In this document: positions 44,654 to 54,952 of the stretch, one piece after another
How the letters are laid out: the number at the start of each line of letters is the position of its first letter
Position numbering within the stretch: position 1 is the first letter of the stretch
Assembly (NCBI GenBank): GCA_037349315.1
Contig: JBAIAC010000054.1
Span: 1,798,001 to 1,862,000 of the forward strand
Length of the DNA stretch: 64,000 nt
Source: Chelydra serpentina
Lineage: Eukaryota; Chordata; Testudines; Chelydridae
Reading direction: 5' to 3'
The notes under the pieces: model-generated
Told to the model about the DNA's origin: nothing
Database searches by the model: none
What the model saw: only the letters and a program-made list of their open reading frames with translations
Program-made: the position numbers and the translations under genes

Positions 44654-46149
44654 GTAAATATCGTGGATTATACTGACTTCAGAAATGTCTGAATTATGCC
44701 AGTGTCCTCTCTGGCCCCCAGAGCAGCTCAGATTTGGGAGGCACAACGGTGGCTTAAAGTGCCCTCAGGAGGAGAGTTCTGTTCTTTACTTCTTAGAGAC
44801 ACAACACAGAATCTCACCCCCCCCCCACCCATTTGAGTAAACTGACTGCTGAGTTCATGCAGGGAAATCCCAGCCTGCAGAGAGAGAGGCTGCATTTGGA
44901 TAAATGACCTACTGCCAATGATTGTCTGAGCTCCAGTAGCTGTTCCGTTAAGTCCATAGTTTAAAGTTAAATCCACCACACTTTCTGAAGAATCCATGTG
45001 CAAATATCTGACAACAAACTGCTTAGTTTGGCGTTCCTCCTCTTTTTGCTTCTTTCTTGAATCTTGCTTTTCTTTCCTGACTCATTTCTCTGAGTATATT
45101 TTACCCCCTTATTTCAGGCAGTGTACATGAGGTATTTCAGACATAGGCAATCAACAGCAAAACATCTAGTAGTCAGATCTTAGGGTGGGAGCACTAAGTT
45201 TAAAGAATCCAGAAGTTGCATGATACTGGTGGTGTCGCTACCTGAGGGGCACATCCTGCCCATTCCCTCTGGCACGTAGGATATAAAAGATAGTAGAATT
45301 GGTGTGGTTATGCTGTGCAGGGGGGCGGCATGCAGAGAATCCATGCAGTGGTGTCCACGACTCCCATCTGCAGTGAAAATGTGTTCCACGGGGCTTAAGC
45401 CAGGAGAGCATGGGGTGGTGGTTTGGATACGAGCCAAGCTCGAGGAGGCACATGGATCCATACACTCCTATGCATGTCCACCAGCCAGATTGTCAGAGCA
45501 GCCAGATTCCTGCAGGTGTGCAGAGCCTCGGTCAAGGCTATTGCAGTCCTCTGGTCTCGCAAGAAGCTACTGGTGGCTCTCCCAGCCCACTGCAGCCAAG
45601 GAAAGAAGTATTCTTTCCCCCAAGCACCCCATGCATTTACTTGGACTTTGCACAAGGAAGAGGATCTGGCCCCGAATGTTTAGTACAAAGCAGGAGAGCT
45701 CTGGGCTGTGTCGCTGAGTGCAGAGCAGCACTCATGCATTCAGAGACTGGGCACAATGGCAGGCCTTGCACTTGGGGACTCATGGACTGCATAAGGTTAT
45801 CAGTCCTGCAGCCGCTAGCCTCTGCCAAGGGAGACAGATGATAGCCTGCCACCACCTCATCACCAGCCAGCAAAGGGCACAGAGCCCAGTGGAAAGGGAA
45901 GCACAGTAGCTATGCTCGGGAGACACTGAAATCTGGGCCTGCAGGAGACTGCCCCTAAGGGTGGGGCAGTACCTTACAGACAGCACATGACTTTTCTTTG
46001 CATGCAATGTAAGCCCCCAAACAGCGGGCAGGTGGGGACCATGCAGGTGGGAGCCACAAACTCCGGGCATGCACCGCAGCAGGAAACCAACATCAGAACT
46101 CAACATGTCAGTAACCTCAACTGCATATGCCAGCCCTGCCATTCTCAGT

Positions 46150-46260
46150 GTATTTGGATGGGTAAGTGAAGCCCTCTGTACCTCAGTCTTCCCACCTGCA
46201 AAATGGGGATAAGAATCCTAACCCACCACAGTGAAGTGCTTTGCCGTCCATGGAGACCTG
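46150..46260 (+). mobile_element. MIR SINE fragment
   Basis: TACCTCAGTCTTCCCACCTG and AAAATGGGGATAAGAATCCT then AGTGAAGTGCTTTGC form the MIR 3' half. Confidence 0.65.
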
Positions 46261-47609
46261 GATCCAAATGCAGCCGCTTCTCTTTTCTTAGCAATTGAAA
46301 TAGGCTAGCAGCAGGTTCCCAGAGAGGGCGTTCACAATGCAAGGGAAAGAGATGGTATCAGAGTATGAATGATGACATCACCTCTGCTGCTGGTCCCACC
46401 ACATGCTCCTCTTGAGCTGTGCAGATCAGAATATTCCGGGGAACATGAGATTTCACACCTTCATTAAATATTTTACACAAATATTGACTTCGCCGTGCGC
46501 ACATACCGTCTCTGTGAGGGAATGTTTGCACAGCACCAAGCTGCTATGTTACAAAATTAGTCACACAGTCCCCGAAACACAAGGTTAGTAAATATTTTCT
46601 CAAATAATAAACCATTTAAAGTCTCTGTGGGAAGGAGACTAGCCAGAAATTCATGATACGTACAAAATAGCTGGTTTTCTCTTACTCTTACTTTCCTTCA
46701 GTTGCATCATCTGGACTGTTCACAAGAGCAAAGCTATTACAGCATTTACAAAGCTATTGCAAGTATGGGGAACCAACTCGTGCTGTGTAAAATTCTGTTC
46801 TAGGAAATCCGTGAGAGCTCACAAAGCCCATTTCTGCAGGCATCTCCCTAACAGTGCCAGGGTGTTAATGCACTCGCATTACACCGCTCTCTGGGACACT
46901 GCCTGATGTTTTAGTGTGGGAGAATCAAACAGGTGGGGAATCTCAGGCTGGGTGCGAGTTCAGCTTCCCACTGTTCTTAGCACCTAGACCCCAAAGTGCA
47001 GGGAGGTGGTGGAGTAGTGTGAAAACCTTCTAGAGGCTTTTGTCTGTCCAGCTCCGTAGAACAGAGGGAACAACAGGTGTAGATGCTGTACAGGAAAAGG
47101 GCTGGGGGAAGCAGGCATAGGAAGGAGAGGTCAGTGAACCCTTTATGAGCCATTCCACTCTAAGCTCAATGGAGGAGGAGGCCTCTTGAGCCAGAGGCAA
47201 TGGCCCCTAGGTGGTGGAAATCCTGCTGTAGGTGTGGCAGCCCGTGATTCTCTGCCTGTTCCTGCCTAATGAGAAAACCAGAGCTCTGGTTTGGGCCCTG
47301 AGCAGGTCAGAGCCAGCCTGTCCACATGCGTGGGGCCATGCCAGCTAGTGGGTTCCTGGGTTCATGGTGTGGGGCTGGAAGTCGAGTCCTTACAATGTGC
47401 TATCTTTGAAGCCGGAGCTCCCTTGCTGTCTTTAGGGTCACATCAGTTCTGGGAAAGAGAACGGAGTGTGAGTAATGCCTGATGAGAAGTCTGGGGTTGG
47501 GAGGCTTTTCTAGTCTGGAGACTACTTCCAACGCGTATGTGTTATTGATGGAATGGACTTGTGCTCCAAACATCCATCTCTGTCCCACATGCACTAGATG
47601 TTTTTGTGG

Positions 47610-47750
47610 TGATTTTAGGGGCGGGGGAGGAGGGAGAGAAGGTGAGTCGAGGCTGAAAGGAATAGAGAGAAAGAGTAGAGTAAGGAAAGGGTCAGAGAAA
47701 GTGGAGAGAGAAGAGAGATCAAGTGAGAAGAGGTGACAGAGGGATGTGAG
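47610..47750. repeat. GA-rich low-complexity stretch
   Basis: Nearly pure purine on the plus strand, about 90 bp upstream of an EXD3 exon. Confidence 0.7.
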
Positions 47751-47839
47751 GAGAGGGGCTCGAGGACTTTCTGTTGTCCCTTGGGCCCTGAAATCTTAGG
47801 ACGGCCTTGTTAAAAGTTGCTGGCTCTTGTTTTGTGCAG

Positions 47840-47981
47840 GGTAGAAGATGCCAAGAGCAGAGTGGATGACTATGAAGAGGATAGGAAGGAGGGTTATTAC
47901 CAGATCCCCATTCCCAGAGAGAACATTCACTTTCTGCAGACATGGGAAGGGATGCTGAGGTGGAGGGACAAGGTGCTGCAG
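47840..47981 (+). CDS. EXD3: EXD3 internal exon 4 (142 bp)
   Basis: One base completes the Arg codon, then 47 codons follow, from VEDAKSRVDDYEEDRKEGYY through QIPIPRENIHFLQTWEGM to DKVLQ. The flanks are TTTTGTGCAG and CAG|GTAAGC. YYQIPIPRENIHFL is a conserved EXD3 signature, the linker that leads into the first beta strand of the exonuclease domain. The acidic, Lys-rich start suggests a surface-exposed helix. Phase 0 at the 3' end matches the next exon. Confidence 0.92.
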
Positions 47982-48176
47982 GTAAGCATCTCCCTGCTGT
48001 TGACTTTTTAATGTCAATTATGTAACATGGGGCAGAATATTTGTGACCTTCATCATCAAATACATGTCAGCCTGTGCCAGGAGCAGCAGGAGCATGCCTG
48101 GCACTTTCTGTAGGAAATCTCTGAGGCCTGTGGGCTCGGAGATTGACTGGAATAGCTATTGTGGAATAAGCTATCG

Positions 48177-48627
48177 CGGGGGTGGGCAAACCATGGCTCA
48201 TGGGCTACATTCGGCCCTCCAGCTGGTTTAATCCAGCCCTCAAGCTCCCGCTGGTGAGCAGGGTCTGGGGCTTGCCCTGCTCCCATGTTCCAGCCGGGGA
48301 GCAGGGTCAGAGGCCGCTCAGCGCGTGCTGCCCACAGCTTGTACCCCTGCCCCCCTCCGGTGCCCCAACCCCCTGCCCCAGCCGGGAGCCCCCTCCCGCA
48401 TCCCAACCCCCTGCCCCAGCCAGGAGCCCCCTCCCGCATCCCAACCGCCTGCCCCAGCCGGGAGCCCCCTCCCGCACCCTGAACTCCTCATTTCTGGCTC
48501 CACCCCAGATCCAGCACCCCCAGCCAGAGCGCTCACCCCACCCCCCAATTTCATGAGCATTCATGGCCCACCATACTATTTCCATACCCAGAAGTGGCCC
48601 TTGGGCCAAAAAGTTTGCCCACCCCTG
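48177..48627. mobile_element. hAT-type MITE in EXD3 intron
   Basis: The ends CGGGGGTGGGCAAACC and GTTTGCCCACCCCTG are inverted repeats (consensus CAGGGGTGGGCAAACT). Flanks AGCTATCG (48169-48176) and AGTTATCG (48628-48635) are an 8-bp duplication with one mismatch. The interior has a C-rich tandem repeat. The proline-rich open frames across it (48182-48717) are compositional. Confidence 0.82.
48365..48478. repeat. About 38-bp tandem repeat, 3 units
   Basis: Units of the form CCCCAGCCGGGAGCCCCCTC CCGCATCCCAACC repeat three times inside the hAT element with one or two changes each. Confidence 0.85.
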
Positions 48628-48835
48628 AGTTATCGGGAAAAACGTCCCATGGGACACTGTATTCTGGATAAAAGCCACTTTATTCACAATAATAAGTGCA
48701 CTTCCAAAGCAGAGTAATTATTCTGCAATCAAGTCACTCTTAGTCCAGAGTAGAGTGTCCAGCCAGGGAGCTGTTCCAGTCTATGTCCTATGTAGAGAAG
48801 CTCTGAGTAAAGAAAGCCTTTTGTGTGTGCTGCAG

Positions 48836-49037
48836 CCCGGCCAGGTTGTTGGCATCGACATGGAGTGGAGGCCGTCTTTCGGTGTGGTGGGAAAGTCACG
48901 CGTCTCAGTGCTGCAGATTGCTATTGAGGAGCAGGTGTTCCTCCTGGATTTGCTGCAGCTCCTCAAGACAGATGAGATGGAGGAGCTTTCTCACTTTGTC
49001 CAGACCCTCTTCTCAGATCCAACCATCATTAAACTAG
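48836..49037 (+). CDS. EXD3: EXD3 internal exon 5: exonuclease motif I (DxE)
   Basis: The exon opens PGQVVGIDMEWRPSF. GIDMEW carries the Exo I motif D-x-E of DEDD-family 3'-5' exonucleases (RNase D / WRN type, PF01612), in which the Asp and Glu bind the two catalytic metal ions. The next strands, SVLQIAIEEQVFLLDLLQL, are the usual beta-hairpin and helix of this fold. The exon ends SDPTIIKL plus the first base of a Gly codon at G|GTAACT. Its length is 67 codons plus 1 nt. The acceptor is TGTGTGCTGCAG. The expected activity (family knowledge) is 3'-5' hydrolysis of RNA or DNA ends. Confidence 0.95.
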
Positions 49038-49287
49038 GTAACTTAAGCTTTCCCCTATGCTCTGCTTTCCACTGCAGGAACTGTCAGCCTTTCTAGCTAC
49101 TTCACATACAGAGGAACAACAGGAACTTCATCTTCCCTGCCCTCTATACATGGGGCCTTCCCCTAGTAGGAAATCTAGTCCAGTTAGAGCAGGCTCTTAG
49201 AACATTCTTCTCTTGTCGCTTTGGGAGCCCTGTATATTAGATGGTTGCCATGGCAGGCAGCAGGGTGAACAGCTTCTACCACTGCCT

Positions 49288-49790
49288 GCCCCACACCAGA
49301 AACTGCAACTCTGTGGGTTAACCCATCTAGTATCAGAACAAATATCTGTCTGGGTTAGTCTGCTCCATACCAGAACCCACAACTCCCTGGGTTAGTCCAC
49401 GCAGTACCAGGACCCAGAACGCTTGGGGTTAGCCCACTCGGTACCAGAAATCAAACCAGGCTAATCAAGAGAGCACCCAGTACCAGAACCCAGAGCTTTC
49501 CAAGCTAGCCCATCCAGTACTAGAGCCCTAGCTCCCTGGGTTAGCCCACTCAATACCAGGATTCACAGCTTTCTGAGTTAGCCCACCCAGTACCAGGAGC
49601 CACAGCTTTCTGGGTTAGCCCACCTGGAACCAGAACCCCATTGCGCTCTGGGTTAGCTCATCTGCTACTAGAACCCATAGCTCTCTGGGTTAACCCATCC
49701 AGTACCAGAACCGATATCTTTCTGGGTTAGCCCACCTGGAACCAGAACCCAGAGCTCTCAGGTTAGCCTGCCGGGCACCAGAACCCAGAA
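49288..49790. repeat. Intronic minisatellite, about 37-bp period
   Basis: About 13 degenerate units with the theme AGTACCAGAACCCA..CTCTGGGTTAGCCCACC. It occupies most of the 795-bp intron between the motif I and motif II exons and ends about 40 bp before the acceptor. Confidence 0.88.
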
Positions 49791-49832
49791 CTCATTTTTC
49801 TGGCCGTGTGATTTGAGGCTTTGTCTCTGCAG

Positions 49833-49942
49833 GTTATGGGATGTCCGGAGACCTGCACAGCCTAGCTGCTACGTGCTCTGCTTTTGAAGAAATGGATAAG
49901 CAGGTGCAAGGCATAGTGGACCTGCTTGCAGTAGATAAAAAA
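49833..49942 (+). CDS. EXD3: EXD3 internal exon 6: exonuclease motif II
   Basis: The exon follows TTTGTCTCTGCAG. It completes the split Gly and reads YGMSGDLHSLAATCSAFEEM and on to VDKK, ending at AAA|GTAAGA. The Asp of GDL, in the helix after the KLGYG turn, is the third catalytic carboxylate (Exo II) of the DEDD set. It has 36 full codons. The intron before it is almost filled by a minisatellite of about 37-bp units (49288-49790). Confidence 0.93.
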
Positions 49943-51374
49943 GTAAGAATGGGAACCTGAAGATTTGGAAAATGCCTTCTCTTGACTGTACTGGAAGATA
50001 ACTGTCATTATTTCACACCATCGTATATTGGCAGGCAGATGGCTAGATGACCTAATAGGTCTTTTCCATCTCTAGTTCCTAGGGTGATGGGATTCTTTAG
50101 AGAGAGACACAAGCATTTAGTTTTGAATAGCTAAAAAGACATGGCTGGGTATTTTAATAGCTCTCCACTTTACCTTTATAAAAGGAACTAAAATGGAGCC
50201 AGAGGTCCAGTCACCAAGAGGGGCTTTTGTACACAGCCATCACACTCATACTTGCTATGAGCAAATTTTTGCAGAATGATCTTTAACTTACAAAAGTTTC
50301 ATTATTCTAGCATTTGGTAGTGTCCATAGAGTTGTTATGGATTTAATAGACAGCTCCTTATAAAGAGTATGGAGCTGTAGACTCAGTGCAGTACAGGATT
50401 TGTATTCATCTGCTACTGAAATGCAGCTGGCTCTGGGTTAGAACTCAGTAGCTGTGTAGCAACATACACTAATTTTAGTAAGAAAATGAAAAAACGCATC
50501 TGTTTGAAACTGCAGGGGGAATTTAAGGAGGTAGGTTGGGATTTAGCCAAACTCCTGGGGTTGTCATCCTAACTCAGGAAGTGCTGGGGAAACTCTAGTG
50601 TCCACAAGTAGTCACAGCCATATAGTTCTATCCAGACTGAGTGAGGGACATTTCAGAATCGTCGTTGTTTGCTCTAATCCCAGGGCACCTTTTCTGTTTA
50701 ACACATTAGCTCAGAAAACAAAATGGGGAGGAAGATGCTGGGGTTCTGTGGTTATTATTTCTTTATTATTTGCATTGCATTAGTGCCCAGTGGCCTCAGT
50801 TGGCTCAGGGACTCAAACGCGTGAGAAGAGACACTCCCTGACCCACTTCTTAACATCTTAGGAAAATGGTTCAGGAGAAATGTGGGCACCCTTTTTAGCA
50901 TACTCAGAGGAGGAGGGCTCCACAGTCAGCAAGCCAGAATCTTTAGCCAGGTTCTTTGAATATGAACTTGATTCTGACTAAGTAATAGGTAATGTACAAT
51001 GTAGTTTGTTAACATTTTATTGTAACTTTGCTTTAATAAAAAGTTTGAAATAAACAATTTCAAAAAAGCACTCCGGGTATGATGCAGTCAAACTAAGCTG
51101 TTGTTTCACTTCCATGCTTTGAAACCAAGTTCATTTCCAACAAGTGTGTTTGTCAAGCAAATATCTAATATCTGTCCGGGTATCCAGTTTGCCATGCCAG
51201 CCCTTGTCTGAGATAGCAGGGGTGTGTGTACCTTTACTGAAGTGAAAGACGATTACATTAGGGTTACTCCCTGACCACATGCCTTGGTTGTACTTTCCGT
51301 CCCACTGCAACATGTGATATTTTCAGGCTCTGTTTTGAAATCTGTTTGTTTTGCATCTTTCTCTCCCACTTCAG
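49943..51374. other. EXD3 intron, nothing recognised beyond a LINE remnant
   Basis: A short CR1-like tail (GGCTAGATGACCTAATAGGT) is at about 50035-50090. Otherwise AT-rich single-copy-looking sequence. Confidence 0.5.
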
Positions 51375-51576
51375 TTACAGAAATGCTGGAGAAAGAGCAG
51401 CCTTCAAGTTGACGTACTGTCACAGGAGAAGAGCTGTGGAGACAGAGGGTTCAGGCAGCCGGAAAGAGGGCTCAGTCTGCTGGTGCAGCATGTCCTGGGG
51501 AAACCTCTTAATAAAACCGAGCAGCTCTCCAACTGGGAGAAACGGCCGCTGCGGGAGGAACAAATTCTCTATGCAG
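51375..51576 (+). CDS. EXD3: EXD3 internal exon 7 (202 bp), up to motif III
   Basis: The exon starts LQKCWRKSSLQVDV, contains the conserved GLSLLVQHVLGKPLNKTEQL and SNWEKRPLREEQILYA, and ends with one base of an Ala codon before GTCTGG. It has 67 codons plus 1 nt. GLSLLVQ-VLG-L-K--QLSNWE-RPL is the classic pre-motif-III region of DEDDy nucleases. The Tyr of ILYA is the general-base Tyr of the Y-x3-D motif, completed in the next exon. The acceptor is ambiguous: CAG ends at 51374 and again at 51380, both in frame. I chose the first; the second would drop Leu-Gln. Confidence 0.93.
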
Positions 51577-52583
51577 GTCTGGTTAGCATGTAACTTAGAG
51601 CAAGGTGCTATGGACAGCTCTGGCATGGGCCCGCACTTCATTAGCTGTGTAGATGTGGAAAAAATGTGAGCTAGCAGAGGGGAAAATGGCTTTGCAGATT
51701 AGTTCCTGTTCAGAGAAGCCGGCACGTGTTTTGTTTGTCCTTTTATGGACCTAGCTTTAGTGGCTGGAGCGTAAGCTGTCCAATGAATCATTATTTCTCT
51801 GATAAAAGAATTTCTTTACCAGTCAAATTACTCTGATGAAACATAATCTCAATGGAAACTCCTCTGAATAGTTGAAAAGGAAAAAAAGTCCACTTCTTTC
51901 TGCCTCGTTTCACTGCACACGGCTTTTCTGGGAAACCACTATTATGTCCCATATGTCACAAGGATGCACTGAATTCAAAATGAGCATGGATGACGTTCGG
52001 AGCTATACTACAGGGGCCTTGGTCCAGGCAGGTCAATGTGAACTGTAGGTATAAATCCAGAGATGAGTCACAGTGAGACAGCGGAACTCCACCGAGTGGT
52101 AAAACAGTACCAGCCCAGTTAAATTCAGCCCTTCTATAAGCAGGGGCAACTCCCACTCAGGTCAGTGTTTGAGATTTGCATAGCTGATTAGGAGATTTTG
52201 TCACACAACTTCCATTGAAATGAATGGGGGCTGCATTGCTAAATCCTCAAGTTAGAATTGAACATCTCAAGCAGTGGGATTTGCAGCTTCTTTGTGTCAA
52301 GGCTGAGTGTGGCTCCGTGTCTTTGAATTCTGTGAGGGGAAAGATACCACATTTGTGCTAGTTCTCGATTGATTACATGGGATTCTGGGTCAAAGCCTGT
52401 TTTATTATTATATTTACTGAATCTATACAAGACCTGTAAGATACAGTGCTAGATACCTGCAGCTACCAAGGGCGATTGGATGTAGTTGCATTTATATAGG
52501 TGAAGTTCCTCTTCTTTTCATCACAAAAGCCTCTCTGTCTATTTTGGTCAAAGCCAAACTCATGGGCATATTCTGTTTTGTAG
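51577..52583. other. EXD3 intron, nothing recognised
   Basis: It separates Tyr and Asp of the Exo III motif. No repeat recognised. Confidence 0.5.
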
Positions 52584-52750
52584 CTTCTGATGCGTACTGC
52601 TTGCTGGAGGTGTATAAGAAACTGAGTGAGGATCCGGTAGGCTTTGGCCTGTGTTTAGATCTCACTGAGAGCCTGGTGGGTAAACCTACCAGAAAACCCA
52701 GGGCAAAGAAGCAGCTGAATCAACAAGAAATGCCATCGCCTTCCAAGCAG
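52584..52750 (+). CDS. EXD3: EXD3 internal exon 8: motif III Asp and basic linker
   Basis: The exon follows TTCTGTTTTGTAG. It completes Ala and reads SDAYCLLEVYKKLSEDP. With the previous exon this makes Y-A-A-S-D-A-Y, the Exo III Y-x3-D signature, so all four DEDD carboxylates and the Tyr are present. The remainder, about 35 codons, is a polar, basic linker (KPTRKPRAKKQ, then PSPSKQ) that joins the exonuclease to Mut7-C and could hold a nuclear localisation signal (inference). It ends at CAG|GTTTGT, phase 0. Length is 2 nt plus 55 codons. Confidence 0.93.
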
Positions 52751-53442
52751 GTTTGTAAACATCTTCAAAGAACTGTACATTGCTCCCAATCTCTTCAAAC
52801 TATACATTGGCCTCACCTCTCAAGCAGGCTATTAGCCATGCCTGTCAAGCCTGTCTGCAGGCCTTTCTCTAGTCCTGGGGTAGCAAAAATCCTCCTCACT
52901 TTCCTGTTTTACTGGGGAAATGAGTACTGGCACTACTGGGGTTAAACACAAGGTTCTCTGCATAGGTCAGTGCATTTATTTCCTCCTTTGGAAAATGTCA
53001 TTTAGGAATGCGAACAACATAGTAAGTTGCCATTGATGTTAGCATCTGCATACAAGGTTTTTCAGCAGAATTTACTAGCCATCCTAAACTAATGGGCCCC
53101 TTATCCGGGATATTGCTGCAAAGATTGCTACAATAAGTTTTACAGGCTTGGACTTCCTTGTGAACTCAGGATCCATCATTGTTACCTCTACAGTCCAATT
53201 CATTAGTCAAGTGACTGTTGTTCACGTTTATTACATTAGTGTCCAGGGACCCACTGAGATCCGGGCCCCTATTGTGCTGGGCATTGCACATGTACGAAGT
53301 GGGAGAAGCACTGCCCCAGAGAGCTCCAAGTCCCTTTGAGAAAAGGCAGCATCATAGATTTAACAGTGTCGATATCTTCCTACTGTGTCACCACTGAAAA
53401 GGGAGCATTTACCCCCAGTGACCACCCACTGGTGTCTGAGAT

Positions 53443-53840
53443 AAGAACATAAGAATGGTCATACTGGGTCAGACCAGTATCCTCTCTCCTGATGGTGGCC
53501 ATGCCAGATGCGTTAGAGGAAATGAACAGAACGGGTAATCATCAAGTGATCCATCCCCTGTTGCCCATTTCCAGCATCTCACAAACAGAGGCCTGGGAGT
53601 CTTCAGAGCCTTGGTCCAGGCAGGTTTTGCATCCCTGCCCATCCTGGCTAATAGGCATTAATGGACCTATCCTTCATGAACTTATTTAGTTCTTTTTTCA
53701 ACCCTGTTATAGTCTTGGCCTTCACAACATCCTCTGGCAAGGAGTTCCACAGGTTGACTGTGTATTGTGTGAAGAAATACTTCCTTTTGTTCATTTTAAA
53801 CCTGCTGCTTATTTCATTTAGTGACCCCAGTTCTTCTACA
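53443..53840 (-). mobile_element. CR1/L3-type LINE 3' fragment
   Basis: ATAAGAACATAAGAATGGTC, ACTGGGTCAGACC, then a reversed ORF2 C-terminus. This family is distinct from the ATTCTATG-tailed CR1 next to it. Confidence 0.75.
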
Positions 53841-53898
53841 GCAGCAATACTGCATATGGTAACGGATCCTGCAGCAATTCCCTGTTCTAAGTACAGTC

Positions 53899-54556
53899 AT
53901 AGAATCATAGAATCATAGAATCTCAGGGTTGGAAGGGACCTCAGGAGGTCATCTAGTCCAACCCCCTGCTCAAAGCAGGACCAACCCCAACTAGATCATC
54001 CCAGCCAGGGCTTTGTCAAGCCTGACCTTAAAAACCTCTAAGGAAGGAGATTCCACCACCTCCCTAGGTAACCCATTCCAGTGCTTCACCACCCTACTAG
54101 TGAAAAAGTTTTTCCTAATATCCAACCTAAACCTCCCCCTCTGCAACTTGAGACCATTACTCCTTGTTCTGTCATCTTCTACCACTGAGAACAGTCTAGA
54201 TCCATCCTCTTTGGAACCCCCTTTTAGGTAGTTGAAAGCAGCTATCAAATCCCCCCTCACTCTTCTCTTCTGCAGGCTAAACAATCTCAGTTCCCTCAGC
54301 CTCTCCTCATACGTCATGTGCTCCAGCCCCCTAATCATTTTTGTTGCCCTCCGTTGGACTCTTTCCAATTTATCCACATCTTTCTTGTAGTGTGGGGCCC
54401 AAAACTGGACACAGTACTCCAAATGAGGCCTCACCAGTGCCGAATAGAGGGGAATAATCACGTCCCTCGATCTGCTGGAAATGCCCCTACTTATACAGCC
54501 CAAAATGCCGTTAGCCTTCTTGGCAACAAGGGCACACTGTTGACTCATATTCAGCC
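53899..54556 (-). mobile_element. Young CR1 3' fragment in EXD3 intron
   Basis: Octamer tail and 3' UTR at 53899-53990, then the ORF2 C-terminal about 186 codons (53991-54556) starting [16 protein letters not shown]. Over this stretch the protein is identical to ORF2 at 25248-28097 as far as I could compare. Orientation is antisense to EXD3. The frame runs by chance a further 38 codons into flanking sequence. Confidence 0.92.
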
Positions 54557-54781
54557 TACAGGCTGTAAATGCCCAGCCTATTAATTTTAAAGATACTAGA
54601 AGCATACCTGAGCATTGGAGGCTGCTTTGGGGTTGTAGCCCCAAGTATCCTGAATAGGTTACCTGCCTCATTAATATAGCCTCACAAAGATGGGATAGTA
54701 TCTCAGGGGACTCTCCAGGCAGCAGACATTTGAAATAAAATAAACAAACTTCAGTAATTCCCGAATGTCTGTTTTCTATAG

Positions 54782-54952
54782 CAAGCCAAAGTGATCGGCA
54801 TGGAGGCCTTGAGCCCTCCTCCTTCCATCTCCCCGAAGGAGTTCAGCGTGGTCTGTGATAACATGCTGCAGGGACTTGGGCGCCACCTTCGCTGCCTCGG
54901 AGTGGACGTCTGCATGCTAGAGAATGATGACAACCATAGAAAAGCTGCTGAG
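54782..54952 (+). CDS. EXD3: EXD3 internal exon 9: start of Mut7-C domain
   Basis: This 171-bp, 57-codon, phase 0/0 exon begins [20 protein letters not shown] and continues [20 protein letters not shown] and [35 protein letters not shown] is the hallmark opening of the Mut7-C domain (PF01927, a PIN-like fold); the Asp of CDNML corresponds to the first PIN acidic residue. The acceptor is GTTTTCTATAG and the donor GAG|GTCAGT. A young CR1 copy ends only about 225 bp upstream of this exon. Confidence 0.94.

Larger units (their letters stand above)
44654..47839. other. EXD3 intron; unclassified block 45180-46140
   Basis: Several overlapping frames of 70-140 codons on both strands lie at 45180-46140, with none of them resembling a known family. 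A MIR fragment is at 46150-46260. A purine-rich (GA) stretch is at 47610-47750. Confidence 0.5.

Noticed and set aside
48182..48717. Proline-rich ORFs of 65-130 codons
   Set aside because: Produced by the C-rich tandem repeat within a MITE; open in several frames, no splice support and no conservation signal.
49288..49790. CRISPR-like array
   Set aside because: Units are contiguous and degenerate, without unique spacers, in a vertebrate intron; it is a minisatellite.
54557..54671. N-terminal extension of the CR1 C-terminal ORF (starting [10 protein letters not shown]...)
   Set aside because: The first 38 or so codons are EXD3 intron sequence read by chance in frame; CR1 homology starts at LNMSQQ.
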